A stretch of DNA of 64,000 bases, taken from positions 5,351,031-5,415,030 of the forward strand of contig CM034142.1 in NCBI GenBank assembly GCA_019914995.1, in the 5' to 3' direction. The notes beneath the pieces were generated by a model. The model ran no database searches. It worked only from the letters and a program-made list of their open reading frames with translations, and was not told the DNA's origin. Within the stretch, counting starts at the first letter, position 1; each line of letters begins with the position of its first letter. The position numbers were made by a program, and so were the translations under genes. The DNA comes from Acanthochlamys bracteata. Its lineage: Eukaryota; Streptophyta; Magnoliopsida; Pandanales; Velloziaceae. Of the stretch, positions 31,863-44,400 are shown one piece after another.

Positions 31863-32829
31863 TTAGTATTTTAGATGGCTCTTGTATATTGTTTTATTAT
31901 TGTACAACTTCAATGTAAGCTTACCGAAATGTTGTATAAGTGTATAACTTCAATAATGAATGATATAGAAGTATAGAACTTCAAGTTCTCTATTTTTTTA
32001 AAATCTATGTGAATGTGTGATTGTGTCACTATCTGAAATTCAGTATGGAATATTTTTTATTTGATGTTCTTGTAAATTTGTAATAGTATGCTGTATGCAG
32101 AAACAGAATGCTTGTGTGTAGAAATAATCAGTAAATAAATATTTCATTGATATTCATTGCTGCTAAAAATGGAAAAAAAAAAGTCCACAGCTACACAAGA
32201 ATTTAAAATTCATATAACAATAAGCTAACAATATATCTATACAATTACATATATTTTTGGCTTCTAAAGTTATAATTAAAAGCTTGCAACTGCTATTTGA
32301 AAGTCCATAAAATCACCTGAAATCACAACAATCAAAATTTATTAGTTTGTTACAATATTAATAAATTTTATTTTTTAAGTATTAAAACAAAAAAATTTAC
32401 TAAATAATTATTGGTTTGTAAAATCTTACGATCTTACCCAAGCGAAACGATCTTACCTAAGATCCCGATCTTGACAATCTTGCAATCAGGTATGTAGCTG
32501 CTAAGTGAACAGATTAATGATATTCGTGTTGCTATTTCTTGGATTTCTATTCAAATTAACGTTTAGCTGAATTTAAGAGATATTGCATAGCAAAACATCT
32601 AAAGCACTGAAAGTTCAACCTTGATATGCTAGTAAGATAGAATTCTACTTATTTAATGTTAAAAAAGTATTTTCAATTATAAAAATATGCTTATGATTTT
32701 TTATAATAAAAGAATGGGTAACAATATATTTTACTAAAACTCATTAGATTATTGTTGAAAACTTGTAAAATTTTTAGAAATTTTTTATGATGCTACTGTT
32801 TTATTATATGTTATTTACTATCCTACTTC
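31863..32829. other. hAT interior, non-coding
   Basis: No open frame. A GATCTTAC-rich stretch at 32426-32465 (CGATCTTACCCAAGCGAAAC and relatives) looks like subterminal sequence of some hAT elements and may mark an old inner terminus. Confidence 0.35.
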
Positions 32830-33545
32830 TCCATTAATTTTACATTCAATTTTTAATATAGCTACTATATTACATTCACATATAACTGATGAATTACTTG
32901 GACCTATAGCTACAATAATGACTAAAAAATTAAAAAAATATTGGTATGACATTCCTCTTTTATATTGTTTTGTATTTATGTTAGATCCTAAATTTAAATT
33001 TATGTATTTTACTAATACTTTTATATATATTGGTATGTATAGAGATATTTTTTATTTTCAATTGTAAATAACTAACGCTCGTAACACGTTTTACGAAATT
33101 TATGATTTTTATGAAGTTAGGTTTGGTAATTTGCGGAATCAACAACAGCAAGCGATACCAGCACAAACTCATCAAAGTAAGAAGAAAAAATAATTAATTA
33201 GTCTTTGATCTCCATCAAGTCTGGCTCAAGTTTAACACAATCTTCAACTTCAAGCAGTATACAGTCTTCTTCGGACTTAAATAAATATTTTGAAGGAAAT
33301 ACTATCATTGTAGAAGACGATGAAAATTCAGAAAATTTTAATATTTTGAACTGATGGAAGGCACATTCAACAAAATATTCAAGACTCTCTCAACTAGCAC
33401 GTGATATTTCTACTATTTCTACCTCAACGGTGTCTTCATAATCGGCATTTAATACAATCGGAAGGATAATTAAAGAAAGCATAACACAACTTACTAGTGA
33501 GACGATTGAAGTGCTAACTTGTTTGAAAGACTGAAAACTTGCACT
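32830..33545 (+). pseudogene. Second hAT transposase relic, C-terminal half (ricesleeper-like)
   Basis: Reads DELLGPIATIMTKKLKKYWY and DIPLLYCFVFMLDPKFKF (32885-33000), the DUF4413-type region of BED/ricesleeper transposases. A Ser-rich linker, NSENFNILN and SRLSQLARDISTISTSTVSS and AFNTIGRIIKES and ETIEVLTCLKD (33310-33530) follow: the hAT dimerisation domain. Stops interrupt the frame and the N-terminal half is absent. It differs clearly from the first transposase, whose dimerisation motif reads SSGCERNWS. Confidence 0.75.
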
Positions 33546-33858
33546 CAGAAAAATACAGCATACAACTCACAACTAACACTTGACTGAATATTTTTCAGAA
33601 TTATTTTTAAATAAAAATATTCTAAGTACAAGTTCAAATATATAATTATGTACATATTACAAATTTGTAATATTTTTTATATTTAATAATGATTTTTAAA
33701 ATTATTTTTAATTTTTAATTTAGAAATAAATAAATATAACAGACTACTAGATCGGACCGAATCAGACCTCAAAATTTGTATTCGGCTCGGGCCAGCTCGG
33801 CCAGTTGTTCTCTTTGGCTCGGGCAGGACCGGTGTGTTTTTACACCTCTAAGTACACT

Positions 33859-34604
33859 TCACTCATATTCATGTGTATCTTTGCTTTTATTATTATTTTA
33901 TTTTTTAATCTCGTTTGTAAACAATACGTACCATCAACTATATAATAAAATAAATACAAAAATTAACTTAATTCAATAATCAACTTCCAAATAAATTACT
34001 TATAAAACTAATTTTTAAAAATTCATTTCGATACTGTAAACATGCTCGCTCTTTACATGAGGTTATATAAGCAAATTGCGTCGAGTTCAAAATTTTGATT
34101 TGGGAGTACTTATAAAATAGAACTTTTTAAAAATAAATAATATTTTTATTTTTTTTAAAATGAATTTTACTTTTTTTATCTCTAAAAAAATAATAAAAAT
34201 ATACAATAAAAAATCTTACTACATAAAATTTTTCTACACTTTCTACATTTTTAAATTTTGTTTTAATATTTATAAAATATATATTAAAAAATATAAAATT
34301 AAAAATTAAAAACTTAATTATGAAAAACGGTCAACCTAACGGGGCTGAAGTCAATTCGATTCTTGTCTCTCTCTCTCATCAGCCCGCCGAATCACTGTTT
34401 CAGTCTTCAACGCAACATCTCCGAAGTTTCCGTCCCTCACCAAAATGCCCAATCAATTCCAAGTCCGCTCTTCTCTCACTCTCTCTTCTGTCTCTCTCTC
34501 TCTCTCTTGACTTGTTCAATCCCTATTCATTGTTTCATCTGCCGGCGACACTGTTCTCTATCGCCGTCGGCAGATAAAAAAAGAAGAAGAAGCAGAGCGA
34601 GAGA
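33859..34604 (+). promoter_or_regulatory. Upstream region and 5' leader of the aspartyl protease gene
   Basis: AT-rich promoter-like sequence follows the hAT right flank. A CT-rich leader with microsatellites at 34366-34377 and 34491-34507 precedes the ATG, common in plant 5' UTRs. Two small ORFs in the leader (34320 and 34363) are not convincing genes. The hAT edge is about 750 bases from the start codon. Confidence 0.5.
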
Positions 34605-37600
34605 ATGAACGACGATCAGCAGCAACAGCATGTGCACGGAGTTGTCATAATATCGTTACCTCCGGCTGACGATCCTTCCAAGGGCAAAACAATAACTGCT
34701 TTCGCTTACTCAGACCCAATCGAACCCGGAATTCAAAATACCCCACCTCCTCCGAGGCTTTCTCCTCCTTTTCAGCACCGGCGATATATACGAATCTCTT
34801 CAAAGGAAGCGGCAGCTAGCTTCTTGGGTTTCGTTGTAGTATCTCTTTCACTCTGGCTCTGCTTCTTCTCTGAAACTCCTTTTCAGCTCTTACAATCTCA
34901 AAAGGAGCCCCAGCGCCAGCGGGACGAGAACACCTTTTTGTTTCCTCTGTATCCGAAGAACCCTGATGTGAGACTTGGCTCCGCAAAGGTTCGCGGTAGT
35001 GGAATAAGGGTGAATAGGGGCCAGGGTGTCAAAGTTGCTAATTCTTCTGTCGTGTTCCCTATCAGAGGCAATGTGTTTCCAGACGGGTATATCTTTTTGT
35101 GTTCTCAAATTTGATTAGGTGTTGATGATACTTTCAGAATTTGCTTTTAAGTCCTTGAATTTGTCATGTGAGCTGGGTGCTTCTAAAGCAAATGCTTTTC
35201 AGCTTGTGGTGGTGGCTAGATATATTGTTTGCACAATATCATTAAAGCACCTGTAAGTCTATAGGTAGACAAACTAATTGGACAACAACATCTTTGTGGT
35301 TGTTTGCTTTTTGGTAGGTTCTCATGTATAGATGCACATCTCTTTCTTGGAGTCGGAGTGAGTCATGAAAGGAGTTAGCTTTATGAAACTTCTGAGCAGA
35401 ATTTTGCTTTTAGCTTGAAAGCTAGACTTTTTTACTCATCAATCCATGACAGTTTGCTTTAAAAACTGAATTACCATCCATAACTCATTCTGAATCCTAC
35501 ATTCTTGTTGGATGGTATAATTAACATTTGATCATTAACGAATAGCTTAGGATTCTTACATTTTCCTAGTATTTATCTCTTATTTTATCAATCCTTTACC
35601 ATTGTCTTACCCATGTACTTGAAAACTTTTTCTGTTTTCTCCCTGTCACCATCCTCTTCCAAGGATTGCGTTTCTATAACTAACTTTATGAAATATATAG
35701 ATATTGTTTAACTAGCTTTATCAAATATCTGGATTCCTAATTTGTAAATTTGCTATTTACTAACACTAACTTTTCGCTTTGAAGGTTATAGTTTAGCGTT
35801 ATAGGAAGGGCACACACCCATGTAGCAATTTAAGCTGCAACGGACTGCTAAAGGATAAGTAAAAGTAAGACTTTGTGCTCATAGAAAGGCACTTGACTCT
35901 AGTATTACAACAACAGTGATCATTAAACTGATTCCTGAAATTCTTATAAAAGAAGAGTATTTGGAAGCTTACTGAAGGTTCAAGCTGTGATTTTAAACTT
36001 TGTAATCTATATATAGATATATGGATTTGGTCGTTGGTGCTTATGAGTGCAGTAAGACACTATTTTTCTAGAGTGAGAATAATATTTGAAGTTCTTTAGG
36101 GTTTCTTGAAAATGAGATTCGGAAACACATTGTTTATTCATGGCCTAACCTCATAACTTTTTCATGTGATATCTTGTTCCTGCAGGCTACACGAGTGTTT
36201 TTTTCTTATAGCATGCATTATGTAACAATCTGCAGCATGTAGTGCTTTTGCTATAGCATGAGCGTTTATACCATGTAGAATGTGATGTACAGGTTGTGCA
36301 TTAAATATTACTGAAAGTTTTGTCTTAGAGTGCCGCAGACAATATTATACATCTATTGTTGTTGGGAATCCACCTCGGCCGTTTTTCCTAGATGTGGATA
36401 CAGGCAGTGATTTGACTTGGATACAATGTGACGCTCCATGCACAAGCTGTGCAAAGGTATGCTCCATAGCACACATTTTTGTTGCTTAAAATCTTACGCT
36501 TCATCGTCCATTTCTATCGACTCTTGAGACCTGAGTTCCTGATACAAAAGCTTGTTATAATATGCTTGTTATACAGAACTGTTTGTTACGGCAGATCATG
36601 AATTCATGGCTTTCTTTCAACAATGTTAGAGGTCAAAGCATTGTTAAAGCTCTATGCCTCTGTTTTGCTGAAATCTGGTAGCTTCTCAAGAACTACAACA
36701 CCGTATTAGAAAAGAAAAGCTATTCTTAGGTGTGGCAATTTGGGTTGGTAAGTCGGTTTCGGATCGATTTATTTAATAACCGGGTCAAATTCGTTCAACC
36801 CTAACCTAACTCATGAATTTATATGGGTCAAAATTGTCAACCCTAATTCAACCTATTAATAAACGGGTCAAATTCGGATCGACCCATTTAATAATTAAAA
36901 TTTTTAATTTTTAATTGTATATTTTTAAGCTTCAGCGAATTTATAATATCAGTTTTAATAAAAGTGCACGATGCTTAGCGATGATATATAATGAATACTC
37001 GTCAACATATGCTTTATTTAGTATCTTCATCGGTTTTTAAAATAATTCAAGAAAAATTTATTTTTATTTTTTGAAAAAATGTGGTGACAGCTGAAATTTT
37101 ATTATTATAAATACATACTAATAATTTCGATAAAAATTTTGATAAATATAGCTATCTAATAAAATTTTGATAAAATTTTTATACAAAATTTAAATTCGTT
37201 ATTACAGAAACACCTATATAGTAATATTTTTGATAATATTATAATCCTCATCGTACACTATTTTATTACGATATAAAAATAACGATTAATTATAAATATT
37301 ATATAATTTAATAATTTATAAATTACTATTATCGAATATTTTTATTGCTAATATTTTAATAAACGGAAAGGAAAAATCAAATGTTATTTCTTCAAGAGAT
37401 GGCAATTCGGGTTGGTGGGTCAACTTCGGGTTAATCCGGATCGACCTATTTAATAATCGAGTCAAACTCGCTCAACTCTAACCTAACCCATATATTTATA
37501 CAGATCAAATTTTCTAATCCTAATCCTAATCCTAATTAAATAGGTCGGTTCGAGTTGCGTTTTCGAGTCGGGTCATATATTGCCACCGCTAATTATTCTA

Positions 37601-40600
37601 TGACATTTCACTCGTTTGATTGATTATTATGTGACCGAAAGATATACAGGTCTAGCATGCCAAATAAGGCTATTAATAACATGGATGTGACTGCATGGTT
37701 TCCCATTATACACCTGATAGGTTCAGTGGAAGCTCATGGATCTTGAAGATTGAGGTGGATACTTTGGAAAAGCAAGAAACCTATAACAAGAAAACTACAA
37801 TCACAATGTTTTATATGCACTACGAGAAGCAGAGAGATTGTTTGAAACCTGTGTGATACTGTGATATTGCTTAAAGATGCTATAATAACTATTTGAATAA
37901 GTGCAACACCCAAATTTGATAATAGCTTTCCTCACGTGAACATTAGCTCTGTGGGACATGATCCACAGGTGCTATGGAATGTCTAAAGTATAATATAATC
38001 TTTAGATTAGGATCTGTTAGTGTTGCTGGAACTGGCCCTATTTTGAAGAGTTGACATATATAAAAGTATAGCAATGATGATTTCGGATTTGGTAATCGTA
38101 TGGAACCTGGGTTTGATACCTATTAGATATTGAGAACTACCATTGTTTGGCTTATATGTTGAAAAGAAAACATAAGTACTGGACTTCATTGCACTAAATC
38201 AATACTTTTTCACTACCTGATCTAGGCTATATTAACAAGCCTATGCTACAAGGTAATCAAATTTTAAGCATGAAAATGAGATGGTTGAGTGCTGATATCA
38301 CCTTATATGTCTGCATCCAATTTTTTAACTGATATCGAGGATGCAGAGGTTAAGGAGGGTCTATATAAATTTGAGTTCCTACTGAATGGAACCGATATTT
38401 ACCATTATGCGATGAATGAAAAATCTTGCAACATGAGGATCCTTATCTGACTTAGTCAAGCAGTGTTAGTATTTGTTGCTGTACCTTTCAAATTCTGTAT
38501 AGCTCATTCTTTTGATAAGTTTGCCCCCTCATACTTTGGATGAAGTTTGGCATTCTGCTAAGGAAATTTTCTGCAGGGGCCTCATCCTCTTTATAAGCCG
38601 ACAAAAGACAAGATAGTTCCATCAAAGGATTATTTGTGCACAGAACTGCAAAAGATTCAGAACTTCGGATATTTTGAGTCTTCCCAGCAATGTGACTATG
38701 AGATAGAATATGCTGATTCTAGTTCTTCTATGGGTGTTCTAGCAAGAGATGAAATGAATCTCATAAAGAATGGTGACAAGGCCAAGCTTAGTTTTGTTTT
38801 TGGGTACGATTGCGATGCATATCATTTGAATACTCATCATACTCAGTAGACGAACATAGTAGGTTACAGTGCACTTGTTTTACTGGATGTAGGTGTGCAT
38901 ATGATCAACAAGGCCAACTTTTAGCATCTCCTGCAAAAACCGATGGTATCCTTGGACTAAGTAGTTCCATGGTCAGCCTTCCTTCTCAACTTTCTGATCA
39001 AGGTGTCATTCGTAATGTCATTGGTCATTGCGTTAGTAGTGAACCACATCTTGGAGGATATATGTTCCTGGGTGATGACTATGTACCACGCTGGAGCATG
39101 ACTTACACTTCTGCTCTCAATGGCCAAACGTGAGTATTTTCAGAAGTAACTATCAATAAAAGTTCATCCATGGTGATGCTTAGTGCTGCATTTTGAATGT
39201 GTTCGATAATATGAAAGTTAGGTTTGTAGCTCACTGCAAATTGAAATAATGCCTTGAACTGCTCCAAGATTTTCACCATGTCAATGCAAATTCCTAATAT
39301 TGTTTCATGCACTTTCTGTTGTCTCTTTGGTATGGCCGACTGGAGTTTTCTAAATACTTTCCAAGAGTAAATTGTTTAAATTTGAACTGCTCCAAGATTT
39401 TCACCATGTCAATGCAAATTCCTAATATTGTTTCATGCACTTTCTGTTGTCTCTTTGGTATGGCCGACTGGAGTTTTCTAAATACTTTCCAAGAGTAAAT
39501 TGTTTAAATGATGCTTCTTGCTTATAATATGAAATTCAATGATTTGTTTGAATTTAAGAGGCAGACAGATATTAAATCTTTGGCTCAAACCTTATTCATT
39601 AACTTTTCTCTATCTTTAGTATAGGCAGTAAACTAGATGTAGAAGGTTATGCGTAAATTACATCCTGTATGTGATGCGTAGGGTAGTTGATATTTTAAGT
39701 CAAGTAAGGAAAGAGTTTACTGTTTAGGAGTTTGTTTGGCCGAAAATTGGATGGTGAAAGTTATTATTTTAATAACAGCCTAATTTGAAGAGAAAGCTAG
39801 GTGTTTTAGCTTTTTTATATTCTTTTGAAGGTAAGTGTTTTAGTTAGGTAAGCTTGCATTGAAGTTGGTCTACAAATAAGATAATCTATCTTATGAATTG
39901 ATTAACTAATGAGTTTTTGGCTTGGAGAAGCAGAGTTGCACACAACAAGCCTTAAAGCTATATTGATCATGTTCTTTTTGCACACTTGGAGTCAGAACAG
40001 TCAGTTATGCTAAAAAGTGATGGATGTTGTAATCTTAAACATGAACTATGAAATGGTGAACATTTCTGTCATTCTAGGGACAGAAAATACAGTAGTGTGT
40101 GCAATAACTAAGAGGGAGTTGACTGGAATGCCTTCGGATATAAGATAACTGAGTAGCTGCAATTGAGAAGGGAGATGTACTATTTATCAAGGGTAAAAAG
40201 AGGCTTTGATGAAGTCAAGATTAACATGGTTACATTTGATTGAACGTGGGTGTTGGGACCCATACAAGGATTCATACTCAGGTACAACCATCTCAATCTT
40301 TTCTCCTTGACAAGTAGCATTTTTGATGGGATAATGTATTCTTTGCTCCTTCAAGGAGTTCGGGATGTTTAAAGCTCATTCACCGTTAGGATATAAGTTT
40401 TAAGATAACAGCTAAAGTACAATTTGTTAAGATTAGGAGTAACATTTAATGCTTGATGGACATGGTTGTGCTTCTTTTTTGTTTCTCGAGATTTCATTCT
40501 GATGTATTAGAACTTTTCTTGACCTGTTTGAGAGTTACTTCTTACTGCCAATTTTGTTTTTTCCTTCCAGTCAATAAGTTTTTTGCCTTGGGAATCCTTC

Positions 40601-42989
40601 TATTTAGCATTTTGCAAACTCACATAAATTTTCAGAAATTACTATAAGGCTGAAGTTCTGAAAGTATCCTATGGGAAACAATATCTTATTGGAGGCAAGT
40701 GGCGTGGCAATTCAGTCCAATTGGTATTTGATACTGGGAGCTCCTATACATACTTCACAAATGATGCATACACCAGACTGGTGGCTTCTGTAAGCACCTG
40801 ACTATATTTTTCAGATCTGTTTAATGATTTCCGCTTTATGGTTGCCACTGGATGGTTTATCTGTAGTTGGTCACTTGAGGCATGAAGTTCTAGAGGTCCT
40901 CTTTGGTCATTTGTTTGTCTTGGTGCTTTTATTACTCTGGCCCTTATCATGTCTACCATTTTCCTGTTATTATTTGAAAGTGTCTGTAACTATGATAACA
41001 TGAACCTTTCTAAAGACTGGCTTCTCAATACCTGCTCCTAGGAGGCTTTTGGAACTGAAGACGGTAAAAGCCTCATCTAGGTTTTACTTTCCAGTCTTAT
41101 TGGATAAGGTAACCTGTGACTGTCATGTTGTTTGTTAAGAACAAGTTTTGCTTGTCTTAGAACTAAGCAGATTCGGTCTCAAATTTCAAAGAATTTTCAA
41201 AAGATTAGTTCCAAAAATCTGAAAGTTCAGCAACCAATTATAGTTATCAAATTATATACTATGAACCTGAGATTATGATCACGAACATTTTGCCTGAGAT
41301 TATGATCACATACAGAGTGCTTAAACACTGTTACAGTTTGCAGATGTTTATTATATATACGACTATGCTAGTTGAATGAAGTGATAGGATGCATATCATA
41401 AGGAATCTCTTTATACCCTAAGGACTGGCTGCGTGAATAAGGGACACATCCAGAATTTGTTTGTATGTTATATTTGGCACCTGGGTATGTTTGTCAAAAC
41501 CTATTGTCTATAATCCAAAGCGGACATGGTTTTGGCTAATCATGTTAATCTTATGCGTCTTGCTCATAATCTCTTCATAAATTGGTAAAAACTACTGTTA
41601 ACTTTCTATAGACCACCAACTTTGGTGGTTGCTGGTGATAATTCAATAATGATCCCTGCTTCATATTCTTTGCTTTGTTCGGGAGGATTTTATTTTTCCT
41701 TTTAATCTTTTAATCCTTGTAATTTAGTCTGTCGTACGGTTAGTTCTATGAGCTTCTAAAAGTGTCAAAATAGATTCAGTTTCTAACGTGGTTATAGGTT
41801 TTCCTTCTAGTTACTTGAACTAAAACTGCCATGTAAAATCACCAGTTGAAGGATGTTGCTAATGAGCTTCACCTTGATGACTCAGATCCAGCATTTCCTG
41901 TATGCTGGCATGCAGACTTTCCTATCAGGTAATGTTGCAATCAGACGTCCTGTTTCCATTGTGCGTATGTTAGAAAGCTTTTCATATAGAGAATCCATGG
42001 AGGTGATATACCACAAAAGCAGCTTGCCACCCAACAAAAGAATTACAGGGACCCCAAATGGGGCAATTTAATGAAGTTTGGGTTGAGCACACTAGATAAT
42101 TGATGTCCAGCTTATATAAGTTGTCAATAAGTTTTAATAATTATGCATATGGGTAATGAATCTTCAGTAAGTTGTGCTAGGCTTTTTCATCAACTTTGAG
42201 ATCTCTCTAGTAGTTATTGTTTAAAAATTAAGCATTTGGAATTCTGGACCTTCAAAATTTTACTGCTCTTGCAGATCGGTGCAAGATGTCAAGCAGTACT
42301 TTCAGCCAATAATGCTGGATTTTGGGCGTAAATGGTGGGAAATGCCCAAAGCATTCACTATTCTGCCTGAGGGTTACTTACTAATGAATGTAAGTCAAGA
42401 TACCTTCAAGTTATTTTTGTCTTCTAGTTTGTTTATTGAATTTTGTGTAGCAATTTTCAACACAAGCAATTTTCAGCATCTGCCTTAAAATGCATTTTCC
42501 ACCTAGCTTTGGTGGTAAAGGCAGCAACTCACCCGCTAGTTGCTGTAGATGGGTTCCATAAATGCTGGATTACTTGAGAAACACAAAAATAGACAGAAAA
42601 AACAACTGCCTTAAAACGTTTTGTTATTAAACTTTGCAGGATAAAGGTAATGTGTGCCTGGGGATACAAAATGGAAGCGAAGTGCTTGATGGATCAATAA
42701 TCATATTAGGAGGTAAGCTCACTGAATTTGGGAGATTGTTTTTGGCGGAAACACTAGCTATCTGTCATTTGATTTTGAAATACCAGAAAGGAATCTGATG
42801 ATTTTAACTGTTATAATTGTGTCAGATGCTTTAGTATGTTGAGGTGCTGATTCCTCTTGTTGAATGTTTTCAGTTGTCTCCTTGCGAGGGAAATTGTTTG
42901 TGTATGATAATGTGCAGAAGAAGATTGGATGGGTTCAATCGGACTGTGCCAAACCACAAAAACCTAGAGGCTTTCCGTTCTTTTTCTGA
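34605..42989 (+). CDS. APCB1: Membrane-anchored pepsin-like aspartyl protease, APCB1-like, nine exons
   Basis: Exons: 34605-35086, 36339-36456, 38577-38803, 38893-39129, 40636-40789, 41846-41928, 42275-42389, 42640-42712, 42874-42989. All introns are GT-AG and phases agree, giving 1,605 bases and 534 aa without stops. The N-terminus VVIISLPPADDPSKGKTI and one hydrophobic segment (about residues 70-88) predict a type II membrane anchor. The peptidase A1 domain starts at QYYTSIVVGNPPRPFFLD, with catalytic Asp at 181 (DTGSDLTW) and 387 (DTGSSYTYF). The FGCAYDQQGQLL and KTDGILGLS blocks match plant TAXi-type proteases. In Arabidopsis, APCB1 is reported to process the co-chaperone BAG6 in defence; that role is transferred by family only. 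The usual LGD(I)SLRG box reads LGVVSLRG. The product is probably functional. Confidence 0.88.
36727..37591. mobile_element. Small hAT-type element in intron 2 of the protease gene
   Basis: The ends TAGGTGTGGCAAT and ATTGCCACCGCTA form imperfect inverted repeats. Flanks GCTATTCT (36719-36726) and ATTATTCT (37592-37599) agree at 6 of 8 bases, a decayed 8-bp duplication. CGGGTC / GACCC-type motifs are repeated throughout. A second left-end-like sequence at 37399 (GATGGCAATTCGGGTTGGTG) indicates an end duplication or nested copy. No coding sequence. Confidence 0.65.
39254..39509 (+). repeat. Perfect 128-bp tandem duplication in intron 4
   Basis: Units 39254-39381 and 39382-39509 read identically by eye from TTGAACTGCTCC to TTGTTTAAAT. 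Identity of both copies implies a recent event or an assembly artefact. The overlapping ORFs are by-products of the repeat. Confidence 0.9.
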
Positions 42990-44017
42990 TAAGGTGCCTC
43001 AAAGTAACAGCATGTTATAGATGATCTAGTATAAATATCAAGACCAGGCTTATGTAGCATATTTTGAAGGCGGGTACGTATGCGCTCCTGTGATTATGTA
43101 ATAAATGGAGAATCTTTTTAACTTGGTACTATGTATAGAGCATTTAAGCAAATATCGATAGCTTCTACTGGTATGATATTGAGTAGGCTGCAGTTTATTT
43201 GTTTGCGTACTTCGATTGTCATGTTGAAACTTGAAAGTTAATGGTCTTGTGTATTTGAGAATGAGTAATATGTATTTCACAGATATTGGTGTGTTCCTTT
43301 TTAACCTATTCTTATGCTTTGAACGAGACGAAAACTATGTCTAAGCATTTAAGATACGGAATGGTTTACTATGTAAGTCCTAGGATTTCCACTTTACAGT
43401 ACATAAAGCATAGCTTCAGCTAAAGCATGTCTTTTTTGAAGTTCATGCATCACCGGAAATAATAAGACTTAAAATGTTGAAGTATAGTTGCCTCTAAACG
43501 GACGTCAACAATTCAGTGCTGCTGCTGCACGGACGGCCTTTCCTTCCAAGGCATACCGCGTAATAACCCGAAACAAGCTTCGGAAAACTGCGATTCAAGA
43601 TCAGCATCGGCTAATTAAAATTGGAATTCGTATCAAAAGTGTGGGAACAGTCGGCCATTCAGTATGTGATTCAACATTTAGAAAAGACGAAGAAATAGAA
43701 TAAGATTTGAAATAAGATTTTAGACTACAACATACATGTATCGTGAATTTTGGTTTTAAAAAACATGTAGTATTTATTACTAATATAATATCTTTATTAA
43801 GATATTAGAATTTTTCTCTTTCGTTTAATAAATCATATCAACTTTTTAGCCAGTGATGCTTTTAGCCGAGCCTGCTTTCTTTTAGCCACTCATGCGCTCT
43901 AACGTTACAACCTTGTTATAAAATGATCATTGGACCCCTCACAAACCGGCCAGGGGTCCTACTTATTAAGGTTACGCACAAATCGCATGACATGGTTAAC
44001 AACAACGAAATGCATGT
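42990..44017. other. 3' UTR and downstream region of the protease gene
   Basis: AATAAA-like signals (for example near 43100) occur in the first 300 bases. A 71-codon ORF at 43488 has no recognisable domain. Otherwise AT-rich. Confidence 0.4.
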
Positions 44018-44025
44018 GTTGAGTG

Positions 44026-44392
44026 TATAGGTGAAAACATACACCGGATTAAATGGACCAACCCGTGGTGCGGTCAAATGGCTCGATTAACGGCTTACCC
44101 TAGGCCTTGAATAGTAACCACTATGGATTTGCTCGCTCTAGTCATACTAGCAAGTCGGGCTGAAAATTTTTCTTGATAGGCAGCCCGTATGACCGGACCA
44201 CTATAGCTTCTTTCAAATAAAATAGAAAATTATTTTAATATGTTTAGTTACTGATTTAATTATTTTAAAAAAATGTAAAACATACAGGGCTCGGCCTAGT
44301 TTTAATTAGCCGGACTTGGATCAATCCGACCTGCTTAAGGTGCTTGACCGAGCTAGACTAGTTGGCCCTACTCGATCATATTTGTACCTCTA
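44026..44392. mobile_element. Small hAT-type element, 367 bp
   Basis: The ends TATAGGTGAAAACAT and ATATTTGTACCTCTA are imperfect inverted repeats. Flanks GTTGAGTG (44018-44025) and GTTGACTA (44393-44400) share 6 of 8 bases. Subterminal GGCTCG / CGAGCC and CCGGA motifs match the style of the other hAT elements here. No ORF. Confidence 0.6.
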
Positions 44393-44400
44393 GTTGACTA

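Larger units (their letters stand above)
28515..33850 (+). mobile_element. hAT transposon, 5.3 kb, perfect 8-bp target duplication, two transposase relics
   Basis: The direct repeat AGTACACT occurs at 28507-28514 and 33851-33858. The inner ends TAAAGGT and ACCTCTA are short inverted repeats (TA(A/G)AGGT). Both subterminal regions are rich in GGNCCGG-type sequence. Inside are a promoter with TATAAATA boxes (28797 and 28889), a BED/DUF659/hAT-dimerisation transposase relic (29093-31527) and, 1.3 kb on, the C-terminal half of a different ricesleeper-like hAT transposase (about 32830-33545). Both relics contain stops, so the element is not autonomous. The two genes may reflect nested insertion followed by deletion. 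Confidence 0.85.

Noticed and set aside
34320-34608. Two ORFs upstream of the protease start
   Set aside because: Ser/Leu-rich translation of CT microsatellites in the leader; no homology recognised.
37515-37540. CCTAAT repeats suggesting an interstitial telomere
   Set aside because: The unit is TAATCC, not the plant TTTAGGG type, and only about four copies occur inside a hAT-type element.
43488-43703. 71-codon ORF after the protease gene
   Set aside because: No recognisable domain, start context or neighbour relation.
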